From Spongiibacteraceae bacterium UBA5047 (lineage in GTDB: Bacteria > Pseudomonadota > Gammaproteobacteria > Pseudomonadales > Spongiibacteraceae): 13,879 bases of DNA. Made by a program: the position numbers and the translations under genes. The notes under the pieces were generated by a model. That model searched no databases, had not been told where the DNA came from, and saw only the letters and a program-made list of their open reading frames with translations. The stretch spans positions 1-13,879 of the forward strand of contig DIBR01000030.1 in assembly GCA_002415025.1 (NCBI GenBank). The letters run 5' to 3'. Positions 1 to 6,698 of this stretch are shown piece after piece; positions within the stretch are counted from its first letter, which is position 1; each line of letters begins with the position of its first letter.

Positions 1-33
1 TTTTATGGCTGGGAGTGGGTGTCAGCGAGGCGA

Positions 34-49
34 TGACCTACGTAGGTCA
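34..49. repeat. Perfect 16-bp palindrome
   Basis: tgacctacgtaggtca is a perfect, loop-free palindrome inside repeat copy A. Half of it (gtaggtcat) recurs in inverted orientation at 277-285, so it is probably part of the repeat element rather than an operator for a nearby gene. No gene start lies close by. Confidence 0.5.
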
Positions 50-96
50 CAGCCACTACACTCGCTGCGCTCGCGGGCTGGGCCCTCGCCAGGCTT

Positions 97-146
97 CTAA
101 ATAAAACACCCCGGTCAGCGTCAGCTGTCCGGGGTTTTTTATTTAG
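97..146. terminator. Bidirectional rho-independent terminator
   Basis: The arms at 97-114 (ctaaataaaacaccccgg) and 129-146 (ccggggttttttatttag) are inverted repeats with a single mismatch. The GC core is CCCCGG/CCGGGG, with a 14-base loop. On the plus strand the core is followed by six T residues. On the minus strand the A-rich left arm becomes a T-rich tail, so the structure can end transcription from either side. Confidence 0.8.
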
Positions 147-187
147 GATGCGAGGGTTCTCTGTCCCTAAGTACCGGGCCCATGTGA

Positions 188-216
188 CAACCTCCTGCAC
201 CGCAGGTGCGAGGTTG
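188..216 (+). other. Strong intergenic hairpin
   Basis: caacctc (188-194) pairs with gaggttg (210-216), and gcacc (197-201) pairs with ggtgc (205-209). The loop is gca, with a two-base bulge on the left arm. That gives 12 base pairs with no T-tract, so it is not a terminator by itself. It lies between the two terminators and could be part of a structured transcript or of a repetitive palindromic element. Confidence 0.5.
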
Positions 217-251
217 GTGCGCCGCAGTGTAACGGAGGCGTCCCGAAGGGA

Positions 252-270
252 TTGCGAGCGCTGCTCGCAA
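252..270 (+). other. REP-like hairpin
   Basis: ttgcgagc (252-259) and gctcgcaa (263-270) form a perfect 8-bp stem with a 3-base loop. It sits just before gtaggtcat and the downstream terminator. In inverted orientation it resembles the gctgcgctcgcg block at 64-75 of repeat copy A. Confidence 0.5.
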
Positions 271-288
271 CACACTGTAGGTCATGAT

Positions 289-318
289 CCGAGATTCGAC
301 AGAGTCTCGGGTTTTTTT
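289..318 (+). terminator. Rho-independent terminator
   Basis: CCGAGA (289-294) pairs with TCTCGG (305-310) and is followed by seven T residues at 312-318, the normal plus-strand terminator pattern. No protein gene ends just upstream. It may end a transcript that starts within 147-288 or belong to the repeat element; copy B of the repeat begins in its T-tract. Confidence 0.7.
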
Positions 319-361
319 ATGGCTGGGAGTTAGCGTCCGCGAGGGCCCGGGTGCCGGCCGT

Positions 362-389
362 TTGACTGGACCCTCGTCCTGTTTCTAAC
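362..389 (+). promoter_or_regulatory. Weak candidate sigma-70 promoter upstream of the DUF1295 operon
   Basis: TTGACT at 362-367 (5/6 match to the -35 consensus) is followed after 16 bases by TCTAAC at 384-389 (4/6 match to the -10). It lies at the end of repeat copy B, about 75 bases upstream of the possible leader peptide. It is downstream of the second terminator, as a promoter for the following operon should be. The match is modest and could be chance. Confidence 0.25.
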
Positions 390-462
390 ATTCCCCTCAA
401 GCAGTGACATTTTCGTACCTTAGCGAGAATAAGGGTATGCTTGTCTCTAGCTGGAAGGATCC

Positions 463-510
463 ATGCGTCTGAATACCACGTACAGCAAAGCAGAAATCCT
501 GTGGAGATAG
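463..510 (+). CDS. Possible 15-residue leader peptide
   Basis: ATG at 463 is preceded by a good ribosome binding site (ggaagga, about 453-459). It opens a frame encoding MRLNTTYSKAEILWR and ends in TAG at 508-510. The TTG start of the DUF1295 gene follows 4 bases later in another frame, and the GGAG used by that gene lies inside the end of this small frame. The spacing fits translational coupling or a leader peptide. The frame is very short, shows no attenuator hairpin or amino-acid run, and has no recognisable homologue, so this is a candidate only. Confidence 0.3.
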   Translation: MRLNTTYSKAEILWR

Positions 511-514
511 TTCA

Positions 515-1405
515 TTGGCAAAAACGTTGAAGTCCCTGTTGGTTGTTGCATCGATCATCATCATCGCCGTGTTACTGGCGTGTGGCGCCGGGCAAAACAG
601 TGTTGAAATCTACGGTTTACCCTCGTTGGTTGTTTTCGCGGCGCTGGCGTTTGCCGTGCAGTGGGTGGTGTTTATCCCTTCGTACTGGTTTCAAACCGAA
701 CATTATTATGACCTAACGGGAAGCGCTACCTATGTGCTGGTAGTAGTCTCTGCGGCGCTTGCCGGGCAGCTTGTAACTGCGATGGATCCACGCGGCCTGC
801 TGGTTTCTGTATTGGTCGTTGTCTGGGCTGCCCGCCTTGGGCTTTTCCTGTTCAGGCGGGTGAAGCGTGCGGGCAAGGACGGCCGCTTTGATCATATAAA
901 GCCGTATTGGCCACGCTTTCTGGTGGTCTGGACGTTGCAGGGACTCTGGGTTTTCGTCACTTTGCTGGCAGCACTGGTGGTTTTAAGCGCAGAGACCGGC
1001 AAGCCGCTGGGTGTGTTCGGCCTTTTGGGCGTAACAGTTTGGCTCGTGGGCTTTGCCATTGAGGTGATAGCTGATCGGCAAAAGTCGGCATTTAACGCCG
1101 TACCCGAGAATCAGGGGCGTTTTGTTAACGTCGGGTTGTGGCGCTGGTCCCGGCACCCCAACTATTTCGGTGAAATTGTGCTGTGGTGCGGTATTGCCAT
1201 TATCGCGATGCCGGTTTTGCAGGGTTGGCAGTGGCTGGCGATGATATCGCCGGTATTTGTAGCGGTGTTACTAACGAAAATAAGCGGAGTGCCTTTGCTG
1301 GAAAAAAGGGCGGACGATAAATGGGGAGCCGATGCCGATTACCAGCAATATAAAGCCGGCACCTCGGTGCTGATACCGCTTCCTCCCGGCCGCGCTTCAC
1401 GTTAA
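515..1405 (+). CDS. DUF1295 / steroid 5-alpha-reductase-like integral membrane protein
   Basis: This is a 296-residue polytopic membrane protein. Hydrophobic segments lie near residues 8-24, 36-55, 72-90, 95-113, 137-157, 166-184, 220-235 and 240-255. The C-terminal half carries the DUF1295 signature: E183 with ADRQK (186-190), RHPNYFGE at 213-220, and a final EKRADDKWG...YQQYK segment. This pattern resembles the NADPH-binding end of steroid 5-alpha-reductases and isoprenylcysteine methyltransferases. Bacterial members are presumed reductases of lipid or sterol-like substrates, but their substrates are mostly unknown. The start is TTG at 515, chosen because GGAG at 503-506 is ideally spaced and the protein then begins MAKTLKSLLVV. 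It is the first gene of a likely operon with a TonB receptor and a VOC protein. The family call is strong and the reaction is uncertain. Confidence 0.85.
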   Translation: MAKTLKSLLVVASIIIIAVLLACGAGQNSVEIYGLPSLVVFAALAFAVQWVVFIPSYWFQTEHYYDLTGSATYVLVVVSAALAGQLVTAMDPRGLLVSVLVVVWAARLGLFLFRRVKRAGKDGRFDHIKPYWPRFLVVWTLQGLWVFVTLLAALVVLSAETGKPLGVFGLLGVTVWLVGFAIEVIADRQKSAFNAVPENQGRFVNVGLWRWSRHPNYFGEIVLWCGIAIIAMPVLQGWQWLAMISPVFVAVLLTKISGVPLLEKRADDKWGADADYQQYKAGTSVLIPLPPGRASR

Positions 1406-1409
1406 TGGC

Positions 1410-3692
1410 TTGTCTTTCGTTGTGAACAGTAAGTACACAGTTCTCATACTGTTGTTGACGCTCTGGGGCAATGCTGCTTTGTCTCAGGGTAGAAAGCCCG
1501 TTCTGGAAGAGATTATTGTCACCGCTCAAAAGCGCCAGGAGAGCTTGCAGGATGTGCCAATATCGGTTGTCGCCATAACCGCAGAAGGTATGCGCGACGC
1601 CAATATAGAAGACATGGCGGATATCGCTGCATTCACTCCCAATCTCAGTGTTTACAGCCACCCTCCCTTTACCAGTCTGCGCGTGCGTGGATTGGGGTCG
1701 CCGTTCGACAAGGGCTTTGAACATTCGGCAGGTCTGTTTCTCGACGGCGTGTATGTTGGCCGCTTGGCGTTTCTGGATGCGGCTTTTCTGGATGTTGAAA
1801 CCGTAGAAATACTGCGCGGGCCGCAAGGGACTTTGTTCGGGAAGAACACCATTTCCGGTGCGGTCAGTATCCGCTCTGTGCAGCCCTCGCAGGAGCCGGA
1901 ATTATCCGGCGAGTGGTCCAGTGGTGACGAGGAGCTGGAAAAATACAACCTTACCGCAAACCTGCCTCTGGGCGAGCGCCTTGCAGTGCGTGCTTCCGCT
2001 TTGGTCAATCATCGCGATGGCCCGGTCTACAACACGACCCTTGATCGCGACGAAGGCAGCGTTGACGCCAAAGCCGGCAGAATACAGCTACGCTGGGATG
2101 CACTGGATTGGTTGGACGTCACCCTCGCCGCGGCTGAAACTGACCAGACATTTCGACTGGGGAGCTTTCAGTTAATTGCGGCCACCGACGAACAGTTTCA
2201 ACTGATGCAATTCTACGATCCGCAGGTTGAGCTTGATCCGACTAACCAGCAAAGCTCTCAAAACTACCCTGCTGAAACCTTTCAGGATGGCACCAAATAT
2301 GATTTGAGACTCAATGCGTCGGTTTTGGAGCACGAGATATCCTTGATTAGCGCCATTACGTCAATCGAAGAAACTTCGCTCAGTGATCTGGATTTTTCGC
2401 CCATTCCTCTGCTGTTCTTTTTGAATGGGGAGGACTACCGTCAGTTCAGCACCGAGCTGAGAGTTGTCTCTCCGCTGGGCATGTTCGGCGGGCGCCTGGA
2501 TTATGTTGCCGGTGTATATAGCGCCGATAGCGATACGGATATTCAGGTTATTATCGATGCGGCACCCGCACCGGCTGCCTTGCTGGCAACCATGTCGGGG
2601 GCGGGCGTTGTATTAAATCCCGTTGCCAGCTTGCTCGCGCCAGTAGTTGACGGGCAGCCGGGCGAACGCTTGCTTATCAACGGCTTTCAGAAAGGCTCCA
2701 GCCGCGCGGCGTATGCACAGGCGAGCTGGCATTTCACCGATGCGATCAGCGTGACCGGCGGACTGCGGTTATCGATCGAGGAGAAGACCGTGGACCAGCG
2801 CCTGCAGCTGTTCACTGCCGGCACCGACATCGACGGCCCGATATTTACCCAGTTGGTAACAGCACAGGAATACCGGTTGATCGACAAGCGTGTAGACCGG
2901 GATTTGAGCAGCAAGCTGGCGCTCAACTGGCAGCCAACTGATACCTATACTTTTTATGTGAGCGGCGCAGAGGGCTTTAAGGGCGGTGGCTATAGTGGTT
3001 CTGCCGTACGCGCAGAAATAACGGAAGTTGAGCCGGAGTCATCATTTACCTATGAGGCAGGTGCCAAATCCCGCTTGCTGGGTGGCGCTGCAACCGTCAA
3101 CCTGGCGATCTTTCGCACGGAATTTGAAGACCTGCAATTGACCATTTTTGAGGGCAATGTGAGTCGTATTTCGAATGCGGCCGGTGCCGTATCACAAGGC
3201 GCTGAACTGGATGCGGCGTTCACAACCGCGCTGGGTGTGTCGGGCAGTTTTGCTGTCGCCTACCTTGATGCCCGCTTCAGTGATTACCCAAACGGCGCAT
3301 GCCCGGCCGATCAGGAACCGCCTTGCGACCTGTCCGGCGATCGGCTCTCCTTTGCACCCTTCTGGAAAAGCAGTTTAAGCCTTAATTATTTCAATGATCT
3401 GGGGAGCTGGCCGATCAGTATTCTTATTGGCGGCGATGTATTGTTCGAGGATGAAAAGCTGCTGCAGCCCGATCAGGATCCGATTGATGTTCAGGGCGCT
3501 TACAGTACCTTCAACCTGCGGCTGCGCGTAGCTGATGACGAGGAACGCTGGTCGTTGCAAGCCTTGCTGCGCAACGCGACTAACAAACACGCTCTCGATG
3601 GTAGCGGTGATATTCCGACCCTGAGTGGCGCCCATTTCGGTCGCGCGATTGCGCCGCGACAGCTGGATGTCAGTTTGCGATTTAGGTTATAG
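1410..3692 (+). CDS. TonB-dependent outer-membrane receptor (substrate unknown)
   Basis: This is an outer-membrane active transporter of about 760 residues, driven by TonB-ExbB-ExbD. The N-terminus is a signal peptide (hydrophobic core about 11-23, likely cut after the ALSQ region). A TonB box follows (EEIIVTAQKR, 33-42), then a plug domain about 45-158 with LFLDGVYVGR and VEILRGPQGTLFGKN (132-146). The rest is a 22-strand-type barrel that contains GFKGGGYSGSA near residue 520 and ends in SLRFRL. The EEIIVTAQKR type of receptor is common in sphingomonads and marine gammaproteobacteria and often imports organic substrates rather than siderophores; that use is inferred here. The start is TTG at 1410, or GTG at 1422, which would give a neater signal peptide (MNSKYTVLILLL). 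Neither has a clear ribosome binding site. The 4-base gap to the upstream stop suggests translational coupling. No Fur box is seen upstream. Confidence 0.9.
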   Translation: MSFVVNSKYTVLILLLTLWGNAALSQGRKPVLEEIIVTAQKRQESLQDVPISVVAITAEGMRDANIEDMADIAAFTPNLSVYSHPPFTSLRVRGLGSPFDKGFEHSAGLFLDGVYVGRLAFLDAAFLDVETVEILRGPQGTLFGKNTISGAVSIRSVQPSQEPELSGEWSSGDEELEKYNLTANLPLGERLAVRASALVNHRDGPVYNTTLDRDEGSVDAKAGRIQLRWDALDWLDVTLAAAETDQTFRLGSFQLIAATDEQFQLMQFYDPQVELDPTNQQSSQNYPAETFQDGTKYDLRLNASVLEHEISLISAITSIEETSLSDLDFSPIPLLFFLNGEDYRQFSTELRVVSPLGMFGGRLDYVAGVYSADSDTDIQVIIDAAPAPAALLATMSGAGVVLNPVASLLAPVVDGQPGERLLINGFQKGSSRAAYAQASWHFTDAISVTGGLRLSIEEKTVDQRLQLFTAGTDIDGPIFTQLVTAQEYRLIDKRVDRDLSSKLALNWQPTDTYTFYVSGAEGFKGGGYSGSAVRAEITEVEPESSFTYEAGAKSRLLGGAATVNLAIFRTEFEDLQLTIFEGNVSRISNAAGAVSQGAELDAAFTTALGVSGSFAVAYLDARFSDYPNGACPADQEPPCDLSGDRLSFAPFWKSSLSLNYFNDLGSWPISILIGGDVLFEDEKLLQPDQDPIDVQGAYSTFNLRLRVADDEERWSLQALLRNATNKHALDGSGDIPTLSGAHFGRAIAPRQLDVSLRFRL

Positions 3693-3770
3693 AGAAACTC
3701 TGTTAACGGGGTGACAGCCTTATCGGAAGCGCATAATCTTTGCAGGGTTTTCATTCACAAGGAGAATTCA

Positions 3771-4184
3771 GTGAAGCCGCGCATCAGCATGATTACCCTG
3801 GGCGTTTCAGACCTTGAGCAATCGGTACGTTTTTATCGCGACGGTTTGGGTTTGCCCCAAATAGAGTCGCCGCCTACGGTAGCGTTTTTCAATCTTAACG
3901 GTAGCTGGCTGGGTTTGTTTAATCGCGAATCACTGGCCGAAGACGCCGAGGTATCGGCAGAGGGTAGCGGTTTTCACGGCATTACGCTGTCTCATAACCT
4001 GGCGTCAGAGGCTGAGGTGGACGCGCAGATGGTAGCGGCAATGGCCGCCGGTGCGCGTTTGGTCAAACCCGCGCAGAAGGTGTTTTGGGGCGGCTATTCG
4101 GGCTACTTCGCCGACCCCGACGACTACCTCTGGGAAATTGCCCACAACCCCTTTATGTGGGTCGGGCCGCCTGACGAGGCTTAG
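3771..4184 (+). CDS. VOC-fold (glyoxalase/bleomycin-resistance/dioxygenase) family protein
   Basis: This is a 137-residue protein with two beta-alpha-beta-beta-beta modules. The first begins ISMITLGVSDLEQSVRFYRD, and the second ends GYFADPDDYLWEIAHNPF (111-128), both typical of the VOC superfamily (glyoxalase I, extradiol dioxygenases, fosfomycin and bleomycin resistance). In the second half H75 (LSHN) and E122 (LWEI) could bind a metal. The usual first-strand histidine is replaced by Thr9 or nearby residues, so the metal site may be incomplete and the activity cannot be assigned. GTG at 3771 is the start because AAGGAG at 3759-3764 is ideally placed; an open frame back to 3711 has no such site. 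It lies 78 bases after the TonB receptor, probably in the same operon, and meets alkB tail to tail 12 bases on. Cytoplasmic location is expected because no signal peptide is visible. Confidence 0.85.
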   Translation: MKPRISMITLGVSDLEQSVRFYRDGLGLPQIESPPTVAFFNLNGSWLGLFNRESLAEDAEVSAEGSGFHGITLSHNLASEAEVDAQMVAAMAAGARLVKPAQKVFWGGYSGYFADPDDYLWEIAHNPFMWVGPPDEA

Positions 4185-4196
4185 ACCCGACGAAGC

Positions 4197-5372
4197 TTAG
4201 GCTATGCCCATTCTTGCCGCTTGTTGTTGGTAGCGCTCGCGCTTTGCCGGCAGATGATTGGTTCGCTCCAGCTCGCCACCTGCCCATTCCAATACGCGCT
4301 TATCCATTACGCGAAACCACAGCGGCGGGAAGTAGGCGAGCAGGAACATTTCGTAATAGCCCCAAGGCAATTGCGGTACGTCTTCAAAATGGCGCAAACA
4401 CTGGTACGAGCGGCTGGGATGCGCGTGGTGGTCCGAGTGACGCTGCAGCTGGAAGGTAAACAGATTAGACACCAGAGCATTCTGGTTCCAGGAGTGCTGG
4501 GGCTTGGGTGGTTCGAAGCGGCCGCTTTCGTCTTTGCCGCGCAGCAAACCGTAATGCTCGATGTAATTGGCCAGCGACAGGTTGAGATGCCCCAGCCAGC
4601 TGGTGAAGATGACAAAGGCCAGAATGACCGGGCCAAACAGCCAGCCCACCGCGCCCAGAAACACGATGCCTATCAGCGCGCCGGGCAAAATTTCATTGTC
4701 TGTAGAAAAGAACGGTTTGCCCGCCGCGCGCAAACGGTCGCGCTCCAGTCGCCAGCCGCGCAGCCAGGTCAGTGGTTGTTCGCGCAGTACAAAGCGGTAA
4801 AAGCTTTCGCCGAGTTTTGACGAGGCGTGATCGTTGGGCGTTGCTACGGCGCGGTGATGTCCGCGGTTATGTTCAACATTGAAGTGAGGCAGCAGGGCGA
4901 TGCCGAGTGAAATACTGGCGCCAATACGGTCGCTGCGCCCGCGCTTGTGACCGAGTTCGTGGCCGAGATTAATCAGGCCGCCACCAAAACCCATGCACGA
5001 TACTGCGAGTGCGGCCATGCCCCATACGGACAGATCAGCCCACCAGGCGTAGTAGATGCCTGCACACCAGGCCGCGATAGAGCCAACCAGCGCGAAAAAC
5101 AGGGCCGTCTTGAAATAGCGGTCTGCCTCCAGTGCGGGCACGTCTTCTTCCGCATGGTTGTTGGGGTCCTGCCCCAAAAAACGATCCAGCAAGGGTACGC
5201 CAATATAGAACAGGGGGTAGCCGATCATCAGCCAGGCGACATTGCCGGTGATCTCGGCAGGAATGATCCCGATCAACAGCACCCAGGGCATAACAGCCGC
5301 ATTGACCAGCCACAACCAGCGCAAGCGCTGGGTCAGATCGGTAATCGAAACAAATGATGTTGTCGTTGCCAT
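4197..5372 (-). CDS. alkB: Alkane 1-monooxygenase (AlkB), membrane di-iron hydroxylase
   Basis: It catalyses terminal hydroxylation of alkanes to 1-alkanols with O2 and electrons from rubredoxin, in the cytoplasmic membrane. The 391-residue protein has the expected hydrophobic segments (about 20-38, 45-62, 88-108, 114-134, 232-262). It carries all histidine boxes: HELGHK at 138-143, EHNRGHHRAVATPND at 167-181, the AlkB signature NYIEHYGL at 269-276, and LQRHSDHH at 309-316, plus H328. This separates AlkB from fatty-acid desaturases and xylene monooxygenase. The length matches stand-alone AlkB, with no fused rubredoxin. ATG at 5372 is supported by aaggggg at 5381-5387. Rubredoxin and its reductase are not in the window, so electrons must come from genes elsewhere. 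It is divergent from an AraC-type regulator, which probably controls it. The exact chain-length range cannot be read from the sequence. Confidence 0.95.
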   Translation of the reverse strand: MATTTSFVSITDLTQRLRWLWLVNAAVMPWVLLIGIIPAEITGNVAWLMIGYPLFYIGVPLLDRFLGQDPNNHAEEDVPALEADRYFKTALFFALVGSIAAWCAGIYYAWWADLSVWGMAALAVSCMGFGGGLINLGHELGHKRGRSDRIGASISLGIALLPHFNVEHNRGHHRAVATPNDHASSKLGESFYRFVLREQPLTWLRGWRLERDRLRAAGKPFFSTDNEILPGALIGIVFLGAVGWLFGPVILAFVIFTSWLGHLNLSLANYIEHYGLLRGKDESGRFEPPKPQHSWNQNALVSNLFTFQLQRHSDHHAHPSRSYQCLRHFEDVPQLPWGYYEMFLLAYFPPLWFRVMDKRVLEWAGGELERTNHLPAKRERYQQQAARMGIA

Positions 5373-5465
5373 CGTGATATCCCCCTTAGTTTGAAACAGG
5401 CTACGCCTCGTGGCTTGTTGTTCACATGTTGCCAGTGACTCCTAAAATTGTTAATTTCGGCCACT
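5373..5465. promoter_or_regulatory. Divergent alkB / AraC-regulator intergenic region
   Basis: These 93 bases separate the alkB start (minus strand) from the regulator start (plus strand) and must hold both promoters and any operator. I see the alkB ribosome binding site at 5381-5387. No convincing -35/-10 pair or clean direct repeat stands out by eye, which is common for AraC-type sites. Assignment rests on position only. Confidence 0.45.
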
Positions 5466-6515
5466 ATGGAATTAAATCACAAGCCAGATATTGCCTCGCG
5501 TCAGCCAAAGCGGCCAGCGCTCGGATTGCAGCTGTTGTGCCAGACCCTTGATGAGCTGGGTTTGGATGCAAGCCATGCCTGTGACAAAACGGGGCTCGAC
5601 CGGCAGTTTCTGGATACGCCGGGGCAGCTGATCAGCAAGGAACAGGAGGTGGAGTTCATTGCTGCGGCCCTTGCCGATAACGCGCGTGAAGATTTGGCCT
5701 TCCGGGTGGGCTTGCGATACCACTACGGCGTTTTTGGCGTTTGGGGGCTGGCTGTTGCAACCAGCGAGGACTTGCTGCAGGCGCTGGAGGTGGCGCAGGA
5801 ATTTATCGAATTGACGCACAGCTTTGCCGGTCTTTCCCTGAAAGTACAAAGCGGGCTTGCCGAAGTTGCCTTGCATCAGGACTATCCGGCCGGGCCGGTG
5901 CAGGCCTTCGTGATTGAGCGTGATCTGATGATTACCCTGATGATTGCCAGCGAGGCAGCAGGTCGCCGGCTGCCGGTCAAATCGGTTCATATCGCCTTAC
6001 CGGAACCCGCTCACAGTGCATTGCTCGAGCGTATGCTGGATTGCGAAGTGATCTGGAATTGCGATCACACCGCTGCTTACATTGAGTTGCATCAGCTCAA
6101 GCAGCCACTGCCGCAAGCCAACGCCATTACCTGGTCGGCCTGTGTGCGTCAGTGTCGGGAGCTGGTAGCGATGCAAACCGGTGGCCGCAGTATGGAGTCG
6201 CGGGTGCGAGACAGTATTGCGCGCACGCACTTTCGCGGTATCACGGCGGTGTGTGATCAGCTAGGTGTCAGTGAGCGCAGTCTGAGACGGCGTCTGCAGG
6301 AGGAGGCAACCAGCTTCAGGGCCTTGCAGCAAACACTGCGCCGCGAGCTGGCAGATCAGTACCTCGCCGACCGGAGTCTGTCGCTTGAGCGCATCGCCGA
6401 GTTGCTTGGCTACAGCGAAACCGCCAACTTCTGTCATGCTTTTAAACGCTGGACCGGGCACACGCCGGGCGAGCGGCGCAGGACGATTGTTGCGGGGTTT
6501 GGCGGGGCAAACTAG
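5466..6515 (+). CDS. AraC/XylS-family transcriptional regulator, likely alkane-responsive
   Basis: This is a 349-residue cytoplasmic regulator. The N-terminal two thirds (about 20-215) matches the arabinose-binding-like domain of OruR/ArgR-type AraC proteins (FRVGLRYHYGVFGVWGLAVATSEDLLQAL near 79-107). The C-terminal AraC-type DNA-binding region has a first helix-turn-helix about 257-279 (ITAVCDQLGVSERSLRRRL). The second is about 305-330 (SLERIAELLGYSETANFCHAFKRWTG), followed by TPGERR. ATG at 5466 is preferred over an in-frame TTG at 5448 because the protein then starts MELNHKPD and matches normal family length; neither start has a strong ribosome binding site. Divergence from alkB suggests it activates alkB in response to alkanes or fatty acids, as AlkR, another AraC/XylS member, does in Acinetobacter. 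The effector is inferred. It ends convergent with the thioesterase gene. Confidence 0.9.
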   Translation: MELNHKPDIASRQPKRPALGLQLLCQTLDELGLDASHACDKTGLDRQFLDTPGQLISKEQEVEFIAAALADNAREDLAFRVGLRYHYGVFGVWGLAVATSEDLLQALEVAQEFIELTHSFAGLSLKVQSGLAEVALHQDYPAGPVQAFVIERDLMITLMIASEAAGRRLPVKSVHIALPEPAHSALLERMLDCEVIWNCDHTAAYIELHQLKQPLPQANAITWSACVRQCRELVAMQTGGRSMESRVRDSIARTHFRGITAVCDQLGVSERSLRRRLQEEATSFRALQQTLRRELADQYLADRSLSLERIAELLGYSETANFCHAFKRWTGHTPGERRRTIVAGFGGAN

Positions 6516-6698
6516 ACGCCTGCAACACTGCGTTTATGCAGGCCTACCTACGAGCCTACGGTACGGAACAAGCGCTAACCTGGATGCCAATCGTTGTAGG
6601 CCGGACAAATTTCCAAGTTGGACGCCCGTCGTTTGGGTGCCCGCAGGGCAGGGTATAGCCTTGTCAATAAGCGCAGCGTTTCCGGCAGCTCTAGAATC
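6516..6698. repeat. Convergent intergenic region with REP-like inverted repeats
   Basis: This gap of 183 bases lies between two converging genes. gcctgca (6518-6524) and tgcaggc (6537-6543) form a 7-bp stem right after the regulator stop, without a T-tract. aggcctac (6540-6547) is matched in inverted orientation by gtaggcc (6596-6602), and the second arm continues ggac. The tgtaggccgga pattern is reminiscent of enterobacterial REP/PU units. A small hairpin tgccc-gca-gggca follows near 6640-6652. No gene is supported. It may serve as transcription barrier or mRNA stabiliser, as REP elements between convergent genes do. Confidence 0.4.

Larger units (their letters stand above)
1..388. repeat. 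Two diverged copies of an intergenic repeat unit separated by structured DNA
   Basis: The 16-base string ttttatggctgggagt occurs at 1-16 and again at 315-330, and similarity continues for about 15 more bases (both reach a gcgagg core). A second matching block ends each copy: 76-100 and 364-388 share an ending of the form ctgg(g/a)ccctcg...ttctaa. So 1-100 and 315-388 are two direct, degenerate copies of one unit, with about 215 bases of hairpin-rich DNA between them. Copy B begins inside the T-tract of a terminator, and copy A may do the same just outside the window. An inverted pair is also present: atgacctac at 33-41 and gtaggtcat at 277-285, each close to a g-c-rich gctgcgctcgc-type hairpin. 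The long minus-strand open frame across 3-275 is better explained as repeat DNA than as a gene. Confidence 0.6.

Noticed and set aside
3..275. 90-codon open frame on the minus strand in the left intergenic region
   Set aside because: It runs through both arms of a terminator, the 16-bp palindrome and the REP-like hairpins, and has no ribosome binding site or recognisable domain. Repeat DNA explains it better.
320..340. gttagcg considered as an integron attC core
   Set aside because: It does not match the GTTRRRY core, no paired R''/R' arms were found, and there is no integron integrase or gene cassette layout.
463..560. Leader frame as a frameshifted true N-terminus of the DUF1295 protein
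   Set aside because: The TTG at 515 has its own well-placed GGAG and begins a normal membrane-anchored N-terminus, so no frameshift is needed.
1200..1826. 208-codon minus-strand frame across the DUF1295/receptor junction
   Set aside because: It is antisense to two well-supported genes, including the conserved signal peptide, TonB box and plug. Its translation has no recognisable motif.
4221..4820. 199-codon plus-strand frame opposite alkB
   Set aside because: It lies antisense to the conserved histidine-box region of AlkB, and the translation is rich in Gln/Arg without a domain. This is typical of a shadow frame.
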